This document shows positions 11,620 to 23,399 of a stretch of DNA of 64,000 nt, one piece after another; the first letter of the stretch is position 1, and the number at the start of each line of letters is the position of its first letter. The stretch lies in contig JAJEKV010000175.1 of the NCBI GenBank assembly GCA_021234155.1, positions 545,561 through 609,560 on the forward strand, written 5' to 3'. The notes under the pieces are model-generated. The model searched no databases, was not told the DNA's origin, and was given only the letters and a program-made list of their open reading frames with translations. The stretch is from Isoetes taiwanensis. Taxonomy: Eukaryota > Streptophyta > Lycopodiopsida > Isoetales > Isoetaceae. A program made the translations under genes and the position numbers.

Positions 11620-14433
11620 TGTAACAGTCCTGGCCACTTGATGGGTTAATATACGTATTTATGTACGTATATACATATTCATGGCATGTATGCAGCATGA
11701 GACCAGGGTTTTGTCTCTTTGAAGAAAGTATTGTTGCAGAGCATGAAGGCAGGGAGCAATTCTGGGCAGTTTTAGAACCCAATTTTTGAAGCATCATATC
11801 TCGGCGATCCGAGATCCTTTTCAGGTGATGTTTATTTTTCTGGAAAGATCTTTAAGTTAGCTTTCCGGAATGGGTCTGATCAGGCCGAAACTCATCCTTA
11901 TGAGAAAGTTATGACAGAAATTGTGATGCTAGGTCAGAATTGACTGCCCTATATATGTTCTTCTGCAGTTTGATTCTTGGAGTTAGAAGACGATCTTTGG
12001 AGGCGCAATCAATTGCAAGGGGTCCAGAGGTCTATCCGCGAAGAAATTCTAAGGTGGGGTCTTGCTGAGTTAATTTGAGATTTGATATGGACTGCCATGG
12101 TTAGATTTATGATGATTTGTTAAGAGGGTTATAGCTATGTATTTCCAAGGAACTATGGTAAAAAACTCGAGAGGTAAGAAATCATAGTTGCTTCTATGCC
12201 TAAATTTGTTCATGCTTTTGATAAGATATTTGGGTGCTTATGTGTTGATGTGAACATAGAAATTCAGAAACAGATTGTTTAGGATTTGCTTAAGCAGATG
12301 GCATGGGATCTAATTGAGAAAAGCTGAATTGATGCATGTGGATTCTTTTTAAGCATTTGGGCATAGCTAGGAATGGTCGATTTGCATTGGACTTCTTCAA
12401 AGATAGAGATTGATGCTGCCTCGGAGGGTATAGAGGCCTTTTTGCCGAGATTTGCAAGCCTAAGCTAGTCTAGTTGAAGAGAAGCTGAGAGGGATACGAT
12501 GTATTTGTATATAAAAGGGACCGGATTCAATGGTAAAGGGGCATTTTGGCTGAATCAAGGATATCATGGAAGGATTTTTGGAGCTATCTGGATGGGTTTG
12601 GATTCACGTGAAAACATGCCAAAACAGCTTGGGAAGTGTGGATTTGGGCATGGAAAGTCCCGGTCGGGATCGCAACTCCTCGATATATAGTAAGATCGGG
12701 CTGGAATCTGAGAGGGTGTTGTGGCTATTCTGGTCTTCTAACTTGTTGTTTTTTTCTTTCTTGTCTCATTTGTGATATATGCATGTTGTTAACAAATTGG
12801 TAATTGGTAATGATATACTAATAGGTAAAGATAGAAGCCAAAGGGGAACAATGGAAGTGTAAGGGCTATGGTATGAATATAGATTAGCCAGTAGAGCAGT
12901 TGCAGGAGATCTGAGTGGTAACGTAAACTTAAATAATTCTAAGAACATGAGACATGGATATTTTGGCTCGCAGAGGTGGAGCCATAGTTCGGGATCATTT
13001 GACAGTTGATATAAGCAGTTGTGGTCATGAGTCGATGTGGATTTGTAATCCAGAATGAGTTCCACCTTAGATGCACTAATAATCCTTAGCCATAGAAAGA
13101 ATATTAAAAACCTTAACTAATTGGAGATAAATAAATGGTGGAACCTTAGAGATCAAATGAAGTTGGGCCGAGAGAGCAATATGAGGCATATGTGGGTGTC
13201 TAGATGAGGCTATGGCATGGAGCACTGTTACTCTAAGTGTACACTGTAAGTTTCCAAGTTATTGCACTATACTTTGTCAAAGGCATCATAGCTAATAGAT
13301 TATTCTCAGGGAGAATGGTTTTGAGGTAAGGTTTGCATTGTGTGGATTGTTAGTATCTTTCCTTGTTGTAGCTACATCAAGGATAGTTAGGCTTATGGCT
13401 TCCTCGACGTGTTGGATTGCGATCATTATCTTCATCAGTAACCTAGCTACTTCAACTTGGGCAGGTTGTATAGACAACATCAGCACCAGTATAATCTAGG
13501 CACATGATAGTAAACATTCTAATGAACTTCACATGTCTTGGTCTTGCATTGTCCACTGTTGTCTTGATACTTAATGTCTATTGAAACCTCCTCGGGTGGG
13601 ACTTCTAGGTTAGTGGCCTAGGTTGCTCCGGCATGCTCATGTTCATCGTGATTCTCGTGGTATTCTTGTGCTCTGTGACACCGGCGTTAGTTCTCTGGGC
13701 CGGGATTGCTACGTCAATCAACTCTTGTGAACTCCATGGTAAGAGGTCCTCCAGCGCCAGACGTGGGCTGGGAAGGGTATGCGCATACGAGGTTCACCCC
13801 ACCAACTCCGCCAACGGGGCTCGGAATGTGAGCTGGCTGGGCATTTCTCTCGCTAACGGGGCACGCATGTAGGAACATTTGAGCTTCCCATTGTCCAGGA
13901 GCTATATGTCATGATGGCTTGGTATTTGGATATGTTCTTTACTTCTGTTGTTCATGTTTGGTATTCCTTGGATTATGTTGTCATTGTCTTAGCACTGTAC
14001 TCACGTAGGATTTTCCGTCTGTGTTTATGCTTATCCGAGATTTGCAGAGTATTTCCATGCACGGTGGCAGCTATGGGATCCCCACTTAGTCACGAGGACT
14101 AACCCCGGTAAGTGTATGTGCGATTGAATGAGCAAAGGCGATCACCACCACGTTTGTGGCTCATGGATGGCCGAGAAGCTTCTAGGGTTGAGTTGCTACT
14201 TGGGGGATCTTTGTAACTATTGAGAATATGGATTTCTTTGGATGTTAATATTGTATGATTATATTGAGACCATAAGTACTTGCTCATTGAGTTTTGAGTA
14301 TGCTATTTCAACTGTGCAAGAGGAAGATTCAATTCTTCACCATATTCAATTGTTTGTCACACCAACCTAGAATTAGCGCAGTATTGACAAGATCCCGAAG
14401 TTGCCTAGAGGGTCAACTTTCGGGTGCAAATCA
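11620..14433 (+). repeat. Array LTR1
   Basis: Starts TGTAACAGTCCTGGCC and ends TCA just before the primer-binding site. Length is 2814 bp. A TATA box (TATATAAAAG) lies at 12509-12518, followed by a conserved stretch. It aligns with LTR2 over its full length, with scattered indels concentrated near 13560-13880. Open frames inside it are short and not conserved between copies, so I regard it as non-coding. Confidence 0.85.
12509..12518 (+). promoter_or_regulatory. TATA box in array LTR1
   Basis: TATATAAAAG followed by GGGACCGGATTCAATGG, conserved at the same place in LTR2 (about 15631) and LTR3 (about 18734). It is the likely Pol II start region of the element. Confidence 0.6.
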
Positions 14434-14731
14434 ATTGGTATCGAGCAATGTTGGATCCTTGGGTGTTGAGATTATGATCTATGGATTGCAAGAGATCTAA
14501 AAATGCTATCCTCAAGAGGAGGAGGAATATTTAGAGGCTTCGTGGGTTACCATAGAAGTATTCAAGGAGAAGTCTCCAGTATAAGCAACGAGAGCAACTC
14601 TTGATGATGTTGAGGTATGAATTATGAATAAGTTGGCATTGCATATTAATTCTATAAGTTGTTGGAGAATTGCTTCATCAAATCAATGATCGACCCATGA
14701 GGACATGGGTGAAATTTTAGAAGGGGAGCTA
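14434..14731 (+). other. Array internal segment 1 with PBS and PPT
   Basis: The segment opens with TGGTATCGAGCA (14436-14447), which matches the common initiator tRNA-Met primer site TGGTATCAGAGC apart from one missing base. It closes with the purine tract AGAAGGGGAGCT (14719-14730) directly before LTR2. Only 298 bp lie between the LTRs, and no frame of note is present. Known minimal elements carry just these priming sites and a packaging signal. Confidence 0.8.
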
Positions 14732-17547
14732 TGTATGATCCTGGCCACTTGATGGGTTAATATACGTATTTATGTACGTATATACATATTCATGGCATGT
14801 ATGCAGCATGAGACCAGGGTTTTGTCTCTTTGAAGAAAGTATTGTTGCAGAGCATGAAGGCAGGGAGCAATTCTGGGCAGTTTTAGAACCCGATTTTTGA
14901 AGCATCATATCTCGGCGATCCGAGATCCTTTTCAGGTGATTTATATTTTGCTGGAAAGATCTTTAAGTTAGCTTTCCGGAATGGGTCTTATCAGGCCGAA
15001 ACTCATCCGTATGAGAAAGTTATGACAGAAATTGTGATGCTAGGTCAGAATTGACTGCCCTATATATGTTCTTCTCAGGTTTGATTCTTGGAGTTAGAAG
15101 ACGATCTTTGGAGGCGCAATAATCAATTGCAAGGGGTCAGGAGGTCTATCATGAAGAAATTCTAAGGTGGGGTCTTTGCTGAGTTAATTTGAGATTTGAT
15201 ATGGACTGCCATGGTTAGATTTATGATGATTTGTTAAGAGGGTTATAGCTATGTATTTCCAAGGAACTATGGCGTGTAAAAACTCCAGAGGTAAGAAATC
15301 ATAGTTGCTTCTATGCCTAAATTTGTTCATGCTTTTGATAAGATATTTGGGTGCTTATGTGTTGATGTGAACATAGAAATTCCGTAAACAGATTGTTTAG
15401 GATTTGCTTAAGCGGATGGCATGGGATCTAATTGAGAAAAGCTGAATTGATGCATGTGGATTCTTTTTAAGCATTTGGGCATAGCTAGGAATGGTCGATT
15501 TGCATTGGACTTCTTCCAAAAGATAGAGATTGATGCTGCCTCGAGGAGGGTATAGAGGCCTTTTGCTTGAGATTTGCAAGCCTAAGCTAGTCTAGTTGAA
15601 GAGAAGTTTGAGAGGGATCTGATGTATTTGTATATAAAAAGGGACCGGATTCAATGGTAAAGGGGCATTTTGGCTGAATCAGGATATCATGGAAGGATTT
15701 TTGGAGCTATACGGATGGGTTTGGATTCAATGGAAAACATGCCAAAACAGCTTAGGAAGTGTGGATTTGGGCATGGAAAGTCGGTCGGGATGTAACTCCG
15801 ATATAGTAAGATCGGTTTGGAAATGAGAGGTGTTGTGGCTATTCGGTCTTCTAACTTGTTGTTTTTTTTTCTTTCTTGTCTCATTTGTGATATATGCATG
15901 TTGTTAACAAATTGGTAATTGGTAATGATATACTAATAGGTAAAGATAGAAGCCAAAGGGAACAATGGAAGTGTAAGGGCTATGGTATGAATATAGATGC
16001 TTGATAGAGAGCGATTCTGTGGGGAGATCCGGTGGTGGCGTAAACTTAAATAATTCTAAGAACATGAGACATGGATATTTTGGCTGAGAGGTGGAGCCAT
16101 AGTTAAAGGATCATTTGACATTTGATATAGCGGTTGTGGTCATGAGTCGATGTGGATTTGTAATCCGAATGAGTTCCACCTTAGATGCACTAATAATCCT
16201 TAGCCATAGAAAAGAATATTAAAACCTTAACTAATTGGAGATAAATAAATGGTGGAACCTTAGAGATCAAATGAAGTTGGGCGAGAGAGCAATATGAGGC
16301 ATATGTGGGTGTCTAGATGAGGCTATGGCATGGAACCTTTATTACTCTAAGTGTACCTTGTAAGTTTCTAAGTTATTGCACTATACTTTGTCAAAGGCAT
16401 CATAGCTAATAGATTATTTCGGGGAGAATGGTTTTGAGGTAAGGTTTGCATTGTGTGGATTGTTAGTATCTTTCCTTGTTGTAGCTACATCAAGGATAGT
16501 TAGGCTTATGGCTTCCTCGGCGTGTTGGATTGCGATCATTATCTTCATCATTAACCTAGCTACTTCAACTTGGGGGGTTGTATAGACAACATCGACACCG
16601 GTATAATCTAGGCACATGATAGTAAACATTCTAATGAACTTCACATGTCTTGGTCTTGCATTGTCCCTTTGTTGTCTTGGTACTTATTGTCTATTGAAAA
16701 ACCTCAGGGGTGGGACTTCTAGGTTGGGTGGCCTAGGTTGCTCCGGCATGCTCATGTTCATCTGTGATTCTCTGTGGTATTCTTGTGCTTTGTGACACCG
16801 GGGCGTTAGTTCTCTGGGCCGGGATTGCTCGTCAATCAACTCTTGTGAACTCCATGGTAAGAGGTCCTCCGCCGGGGCGTGGGGTGGGAAGGGGTATCTT
16901 GCATACGAGGTTCACCCACCAACTCGCCAACGGGCTCGGAATGTGGTGGTGGGCATTTCTACGCTAACGGGGAGGGCGCATGTAGGGTTTTTGAGCTTCC
17001 CATTGTCGGGAGCTATATGTCATGATGGCTTGGTATTTGGATATGTTCTTTACTTTGTTGTTCATGTTTGGTATTCCTTGGATTATGTTGTCATTGTCTT
17101 ATACTTTGTACTCATGTAGGATTTTCAAGATGCGTGTTTATGCTTATCCGAGATTTCGAGTATTTCCATGCACGCGATTGGCGGCTATGGGATCCCCACT
17201 TAGTCACGAGGACTAACCCCGGTGAGTGTATGTGCGAGTGAATGAGCAAGGCGATGGCACCACCACGATTGTGGCTCATGGATGGCGAAGCTTCTAGGGT
17301 TGAGTTGCTACTTGAGGGATTTTGTAACTATTGAGAATATGGATTTCTTTGGATGTTAATATTGTATGATTATATTGAGACCATAAGTACTTGCTCATTG
17401 AGTTTTGAGTATGCTATTTCAAGCGTGCAAGAGGAAGATTCAATTCTTCACCATATTCAATTGTTTGTCACACCAACCTAGAATTAGTATGATATTGACA
17501 AGATCCCGAAGTTGCCTAGAGGGTCAACTTTCGTGAGGCTCTCGTCA
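14732..17547 (+). repeat. Array LTR2 (central)
   Basis: Starts TGTATGATCCTGGCCAC directly after a purine tract and ends CTCGTCA before the second primer site. Length is 2816 bp. It serves as right LTR of one unit and left LTR of the next. A TATA box lies at about 15631-15640. Confidence 0.85.
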
Positions 17548-17843
17548 ATTGGTATCGAGCAATGTTGGATCCTTGGGTGTTGACATTATGATCTATGGAT
17601 TGGCAGAGAGATCTAAAATGCTATCCTCAAGAGGAGGAGGAATATTTAGAGGCCGTGGTTACCATAGAAGTATTCAAGGGAGAAGTCTCAGGTATAAGCA
17701 ATGAGAGCAACTCTTGATGATGTTGAGGTATGAATTATGAATAAGTTGGCATTGCATATTAATTCTATAAGTTGTTGGAGAATTGCTTCATCAAATCAAT
17801 GATCAACCCATGAGGACATGGGTGAAATTTTAGAAGGGGAGAC
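17548..17843 (+). other. Array internal segment 2 with PBS and PPT
   Basis: A near copy of internal segment 1: the primer site TGGTATCGAGCA lies at 17550-17561 and the purine tract AGAAGGGGAGA at 17832-17842. Length is 296 bp. Confidence 0.8.
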
Positions 17844-20285
17844 TGCTTGATCCTGACCACTTGATGGGTTAATATCGTATTTATATGCGTATATACATAT
17901 TCATGGCATGTATGCAGTATGAGACCAGGGTTTTGTCTCTTTGAAGAAAGTATTGTTGCAGAGCATGAAGGCAGGGAGCAATTCTGGGCAGTTTTAGAAC
18001 CCGATTTTTGAAGCATCATATCTCGGCGATCCGAGATTCGTTTCAGATGATTTTTATTTTGCTGGAAAGATCTTTAAGTTAGATTTCCGGAATGGGTCTG
18101 ATCAGGCCGAAACTCATCCGTATGAGAAAGTTATGACAGAAATTGTGATGCTGGGTCAGAATTGACTGCCCTATATATGTTCTTCCTCGCGGTTTGATTC
18201 TTGGAGTTAGAAGGCGATCTTTGAGGCGTAATCAATTGCAAGGGGTCCAGAGGTCTATCCCAAGAAATTATTATAAGGTGGGGTCTTGCTGAGTTAATTT
18301 GAGATTTGATATGGACTGCCATGGTTAGATTTATGATGATTTGTTAAGAGGGTTATAGCTATGTATTTCCAAGGAACTATGGCGTGTAAAAACTCCAGAG
18401 GTAAGAAATCATAGTTGCTTCTATGCCTAAATTTGTTCATGCTTTTGATAAGATATTTGGGTGCTTATGTGTTGATGTGAACATAGAAATTCAAAAGCAG
18501 TTGTTTTTTGCTTAAGCGGATGGCATGGGATCTAATTGAGAAAAAAAGCTGAATTGATGCATGTGGATTCTTTTTAAGCATTTGGGCATAGCTAGGAATG
18601 GTCGATTTGCATTGGACTTCTTCAAAAGATAGAGATTGATGCTGCCTCAGAGGGGTATAGAGGCCTTTTTGCCGAGATTTGCAAGCCTAAGCTAGTCTAG
18701 TTGAAGAGAAGTTGAGAGGGATATGATGTATTTGTATATAAAAGGGACCCGGATTCAATGGTAAAAGGGGCATTTTGGCTGAATCAAGGATATCATGGAA
18801 GGATTTTTGGAGCTATCTGGATGGGTTTGGATTCCGCGTGAAAACATGCCAAAACAGCTTGGGAAGTGTGGATTTGGGCATGGAAAGTCCGATCCGGGAT
18901 GCTTAACTCGATATAGTAAGATCGGGCTGGAATCTGAGGAGGTGTTGTGGCTATTACGGTCTTCTAACGTGTTGTTTTTTTTTTTCTTGTCTCATTTGTG
19001 ATATATGCATGTTGTTAACAAATTGGTAATTGGTAATGATATACTAATAGGTAAAGATAGATGCCAAAGGGGAACAATGGAAGTGTAAGGGCTATGGTAT
19101 GAATATAGATTAGCCGTGATTAGAGCGATTCTGTGAGAGATCCCGAGTGGTAACATAAACTTAAATAATTCTAAGAACATGAGACATGGATATTTTTGGG
19201 CTCGAGAGGTGGAGCCATAGTTCGGGATCATTTGACGGTTGATATAGCGGTTGTGGTCATGAGTCGATGTGGATTTGTAATCCAGAATGAGTTCCACCTT
19301 AGATGCACTAATAATCCTTAGCCATAGGGTTTTAAGAATATTAAAACCTTAACTAATTGGAGATAAATAAATGGTGGAACCTTAGAGATCAAATGAAGTT
19401 GGTAGAGAGAGCAATATGAGGCATATGTGGGTGTCTAGATGAGGCTATGGTATGGAGCCTTTGTTACTCTAAGTGTACTTTGTAAGTTTCCAAGTTATTG
19501 CACTATACTTTGTCAAAGGCATCATAGCTAATAGATTATTCTCAGGGAGAATGGTTTTGAGGTAAGGTTTGCATTGTGTGGATTGTTAGTATCTTTCCTT
19601 GTTGTAGCTACATCAAGGATAGTTAGGCTTATGGCTTCCTCGGCGTGTTGGATTGCGATCATTATCTTCATCGATAACCTAGCTTCTTTACTTCAACTTG
19701 GGGGTTGTATAGACAACATCGACAGCGGTATAATCTAGGCACATGATAGTAAACATTCTAATGAACTTCACATGTCTTGGTCTTGCATTGTCCACTGTTG
19801 TCTTGGTACTTAATGTCTATTGAAACCTCCGGGGTCGGACTTCTAGGTTCGGTGGCCTAGGTTGCTCCTAAGCATGCTCATGTTCATCGTGATTCTGGGC
19901 GTGGTATTCTTGTGCTCTGTGACGCAGGCGTTAGTTCTCTCTGGCGGGATTGCTTTCGTCAATCAACTCTTGTGAACTCCATGATAAGAGGTCCTCCGGC
20001 GCCATGTAGGGCGTGTTTGGCTTAAGGAAGGGTATCATGCATCATGAGGTTCACCCCACCAACTCATAGCAGGGGAATGTGAGCTGGTTCTTTGGGTTAA
20101 TATTGTATGATTATATTGAGACCATAAGTACTTGCTCATTGAGTTTTGAGTATGCTATTTCAACTGTGCAAGAGGAAGATTCAATTCTTCACCATATTCA
20201 ATTGTTTGTCACACCAACCTAGAATTAGCGCAGTATTGACAAGATCCCGAGTTGCCTAGAGGGTCAACTCGGCAGGCTCGTCACA
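17844..20285 (+). repeat. Array LTR3 with internal deletion
   Basis: Starts TGCTTGATCCTGACCAC and ends GGCTCGTCACA, then the ATTGA duplication. It is 2442 bp because about 400 bp present in LTR1 (roughly 13838-14235) are missing at the join near 20087-20092. A TATA box lies at about 18734-18743. Confidence 0.85.
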
Positions 20286-20290
20286 ATTGA

Positions 20291-20569
20291 GGAATTCGAT
20301 CTAGGGGATCTTATTCAGGTTGAATTGGGCATTGACAGAAACTTTGCTCTTTGATATGTACTGCTCATGAAGTACAGATTATTATCTATTATCTCTCTTT
20401 ATACATGTGTTGTGTTCAGGCATTTTGCCACATCTATGTAATTTGTTTCTATATGAATACAACCAATTCCCTCCATTTCCATATAAAGAGCATAATAGCA
20501 TTAAAAGACAAAACTTATGTTTCATGATTGGATAATTTCAAAGAAAGATGTTACAGAAAATGAACACCC
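20291..20569. other. Gene-free spacer
   Basis: AT-rich sequence downstream of the array. I see no gene, splice pattern or repeat that I can name. Confidence 0.4.
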
Positions 20570-21070
20570 ACCAAATTTCTCCAGGCGGTCATGGTCTAAT
20601 CAAGTTAAAATAGCAACTCGGGGCCCAAATTTGGCCCGGGTCGGTTGCCTGGGAAGGCAAGCGTAAGTGCATCAGATGGTGTCGCCAGGCTGCACAAAAT
20701 GAGTGCCAGCCCAATTTCTCTAGGAGGTCATGGCGCCTCCCCGAGGCTCAAATTGGGCACCCCTTGGAATTTCCCCGTGAGGTCAAGGGGGATCAAGTTA
20801 AGATGGCCCTTCTCCCCGGGAGCCAAATTGGGCCCACCCAGTTTACCCAGTTTGCCCTAGGAAGGCAAGCTTGAGTGCATCGGATAGTGTTACTAGACTG
20901 CACAAAATGGGCTTGAGACCAATTTTCTCTAGGAGGTCATGGCGCCTCTGAGGAGGCTCAAATTGTAATGCTTAATTTCCCAGGAGATCAAGGCACAGGT
21001 CAAGTTAAGAGATGGTACTTTTCGCGGATCCAAATTGGGTCTTGGAAGAGCAAGCTTGAGTGCAGTGTTA
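20570..21070. repeat. Minisatellite with CAAATTGGGC core, about 2.5 units
   Basis: A unit of roughly 207 bp recurs, recognised by TCTAGGAGGTCATGG (about 20720 and 20928; variant TCCAGGCGGTCATGG near 20580), by CAAATTGGGC, and by GGAAGGCAAGC.TGAGTGCATC. The first unit is shorter. The same core words occur in tandem runs near 38040-38240 and 40600-40970 and singly near 37460-37550, so this is a dispersed family and not a purely local expansion. Confidence 0.75.
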
Positions 21071-21181
21071 AAACCATGAAACTTTGAATAAAATATTTGA
21101 AAAACATAAAAGCTTTGAATAATACATCAATGCACGTGGAGGCCCCTTTCACTCAATACAACAATAGGAAGCAGACGTTTC

Positions 21182-21745
21182 TCAGGCGTCGAGAGGCACC
21201 TCTGTTGAATGCATGTCTCCATGTTCTTCTGAAATTCCATGAGCTTGTTGTGCTGCCTCCTTCATCCTCTCCATCTTTTCCGTAAAATCTTCGAAGCATA
21301 GTTCCTCATTCACCTCCTCCTCCTCCGGCTCACCATCATTTGTCTTAAGAACCTCTACCTCTGCATCTTTCAACTCTTCTTCAGCCTTATCTTCTTGAGT
21401 TTCCATGGCAAGGATCCATGATCAAGGAATTTCTGATAGTCTTCCATTGTCCATCATGAAGCACGCTGATGTGTTGACTACGTACAGGCACATACCTAAC
21501 GGACTCACGTGGAAACACTTGAAAGACTTACACCCTTCCTCCACAGGGCCAAGAAGATACTCGTCTACCTTGGCAAAGAGGGACTCTGGAAAGCTCTCCT
21601 TCTCCATCTCCTTGCGACCTTCTACCCATTCACTAATACTACTGGCAAACATAAGCATTAAGTTCTCCTTGAATATGGGATGAACTTGCCTCAATGCGGC
21701 CATGTCTTGAAATGGTAGTTTCTTCACATATTTCAGGTGTCTCAA
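21182..21745 (-). pseudogene. Minus-strand coding remnant with acidic tail, unrecognised
   Basis: Reading down from 21745, one frame runs about 107 codons (including MRHLKYVKKLPFQDMAALRQ, SSISEWVEGRKEMEKESF and DEYLLGPVEEG), meets a TGA at about 21420, and continues in the same frame for about 79 codons to a TGA at 21182. The second part is very acidic (EPEEEEVNEELCFEDF). The mix of residues looks like real protein. The single internal TGA could be a decayed CGA. The 5' side abuts the (TTCC)n tail of a LINE, so the frame was probably interrupted by that insertion. I do not recognise the family. It may be the last exon of a longer minus-strand gene with pieces at 33828-33923 and 37690-38815. 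Confidence 0.45.
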
Positions 21746-22665
21746 AAGGAAGGAAGGAAGGAAGGAAGGTTCTTTTTCGTCGCGGAGGTCAATCGGCCTA
21801 TGGGACCCAAATTACAGGTGCAACAAGCCCGTTGCTACCCGGATTAAAAAACCCCCCTTACGAGGGAAAACGGTTCTGACAACAAGCTGGGCCGGGTACT
21901 GTACAAATATACATATACACATGAATTCTGGCCCGCCGGCTAAAAGGCACGCGAGGGGACAGAGGTGAGTCCGCAGATCCAAAACCTCCTAGAGGTAGGA
22001 GCCAAGGGATCGAGGCGACGGCGCATCTTGGTAGCGTCGGTAAAGGGCGTAACCGTGTCGGGGCAAGAGGGCTGAATGCGAGCCCGAATCGACTATAAAT
22101 TTGGGCGACTCACGGAAGGCATGGCTTTCATCCTCAACAAACGGCAACACCGACAAAGCCTGCCACGCGCCGGCTCTCTCAATCCACACCCGCCTCAAGC
22201 GAAGATGGTGATTCGAATGGGCAATGATCCCGCTTCTTCATGGGCAACCGAGAGAGCGGTAGAGCCGTGGCCTCGAACCAGGGTGGGGTTTATGTCTTTG
22301 TTTGTAGTGTGCCATCTTTACTCGAGCATTGTGGTCCCGAAGCTTCCCGAGGAAACAAGAGTCCAAGTACCCCCTCGGCCTATCGCTGGCGTTTGTTTGT
22401 GCACACGGGCGCACCTGGGGGCATAAATCACATCTCACGCAACAAGATCTGATATGGAATTGAGGGCTTGACCCCAAGTGCACATCAAAAATGCCTTACG
22501 GACCTGCTCCAAGTCGTTTCCAAGTCGCCAAAGACACCATTGGGCCCCACACCTACCGACCCATACAGAAGAACTGCTCCACGGTGCGGAACAAATGTGA
22601 CCGGTGGCCCCGGTCATATGACTCACTGGTGGTGACTATTGTTTTGCATTGCGTCTGGCACCTCC
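21746..22665 (-). mobile_element. LINE-A: 5'-truncated non-LTR element, (TTCC)n tail
   Basis: This stretch matches 48327-49370 in the same orientation. On the minus strand it ends in a (TTCC)n tail, seen on the plus strand as (GGAA)n at 21748-21769. Frame-shifted pieces such as LEQVRKAFLMCTWG and then SIPYQILLREM in another frame resemble the C-terminal part of LINE ORF2 downstream of RT. The longer copy at 48.3-50.8 kb continues into RT motifs, which identifies the family. This copy stops at about 22665, the usual 5' truncation. A clear target duplication is not visible. Confidence 0.65.
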
Positions 22666-22719
22666 GGGATAAGCTGGCTGCGACTCGAGTTCATCATCTA
22701 GTTGCGGACATATCTTGAA
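22666..22719 (-). other. Possible exon fragment upstream of LINE-A
   Basis: On the minus strand a good splice acceptor (TTTTATTTTCCAG) ends at about 22720 and is followed by an open stretch (FKICPQLDDELESQPAYP) that runs into LINE-A. It may be the start of the exon that resumes at 21745. The junction with the LINE is not resolved. Confidence 0.25.
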
Positions 22720-22791
22720 CTGGAAAATAAAAGACATAACGGCGGCCATTGTAATAAAGCATAGAAATGTAGGTGCATTTACCTTCAAGAA

Positions 22792-23364
22792 TGTTAGTCC
22801 TGTGCCTCCCAGTGCAGGACTATTCATGCATCGTCTCAGACAGTCAAGCTCAAAGATCCTCCCAGTCAACCGCGGGTCAGGACATCCAAGCCTCCTGAGA
22901 AGACTAAGCGGCCGAGGCCCTTGGTCAAAGCCTTTATCAACGTCAACAAGAGGCGCCGGACAAGTGGCGGCCCGTCCGCCAGCGTCGGCGTCGGCGTGAT
23001 TCTAGGCACTTCAAGAGGCACGCCAACATTCCTGCAAATCAGGCCTCCTTCCGAGAGTCGGCACCGAGATCGGTCAGTGTCTATATTGGGCCCAAGGCCA
23101 TTGTACTATATATATGAGTAGAGTTAGCTCATAAGTTTTTAGATGAGTTTTGAGTCTTGTCTCCTTCGGGTTTTCTCTCTATTTCGAGCTCATGTATTTT
23201 CATCATTGATATCAAGGAAGCTTATCATCCTTCTCTCATTTGTTCGTTCTCTTCTTTCTCTTCTCTTTCGGCAAATCCGCGTGACATAGTCCCCCGGACT
23301 CTCTGTTAGATCCACGGGTCCTCCGAGGGCATCTTCCGGAGTTCGAACCCAGACCCCAAACACA
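22792..23364 (+). repeat. 5' LTR of Gy2
   Basis: Starts TGTTAGTCCTGTGCC and ends CCCCAAACACA. A TATA box (TATATATAT) lies at 23107-23115, about 250 bp before the LTR end. TGGCTGCCGGGTGCGA at 23369 is a weak candidate primer site, resembling a degraded TGGCGCCGTTGCCGG type. Confidence 0.82.
23107..23115 (+). promoter_or_regulatory. TATA box of Gy2 5' LTR
   Basis: TATATATAT in the conserved context ttgtac..gagtagagttagctc, identical in the 3' LTR (33462-33470). Confidence 0.6.
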
Positions 23365-23399
23365 TGCTTGGCTGCCGGGTGCGATTTTCTCCTACTTTC

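Larger units (their letters stand above)
11620..20285 (+). mobile_element. Tandem array of a non-autonomous LTR element: LTR-int-LTR-int-LTR
   Basis: Three long direct repeats alternate with two nearly identical 296-298 bp segments. Each segment begins with a primer-binding site like that for initiator tRNA-Met and ends in a purine tract directly before the next LTR. The outer edges are flanked by the same five bases ATTGA (11615-11619 and 20286-20290), a target-site duplication, so the whole array occupies a single insertion site. There is no gag or pol. The minimal interior is TRIM/LARD-like, while the LTRs are long. It must be mobilised by proteins from another element, probably one using the same primer. 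Confidence 0.88.

Noticed and set aside
13633-17216. Short frames repeated in array LTR1 and LTR2
   Set aside because: The frames change between copies because of indels, and there is no conserved protein.
23340-23360. GAGTTCGAACCC at the Gy2 LTR end, resembling a tRNA T-loop / B box
   Set aside because: There is no cloverleaf around it, and the 3' LTR copy is altered. It is part of the LTR.
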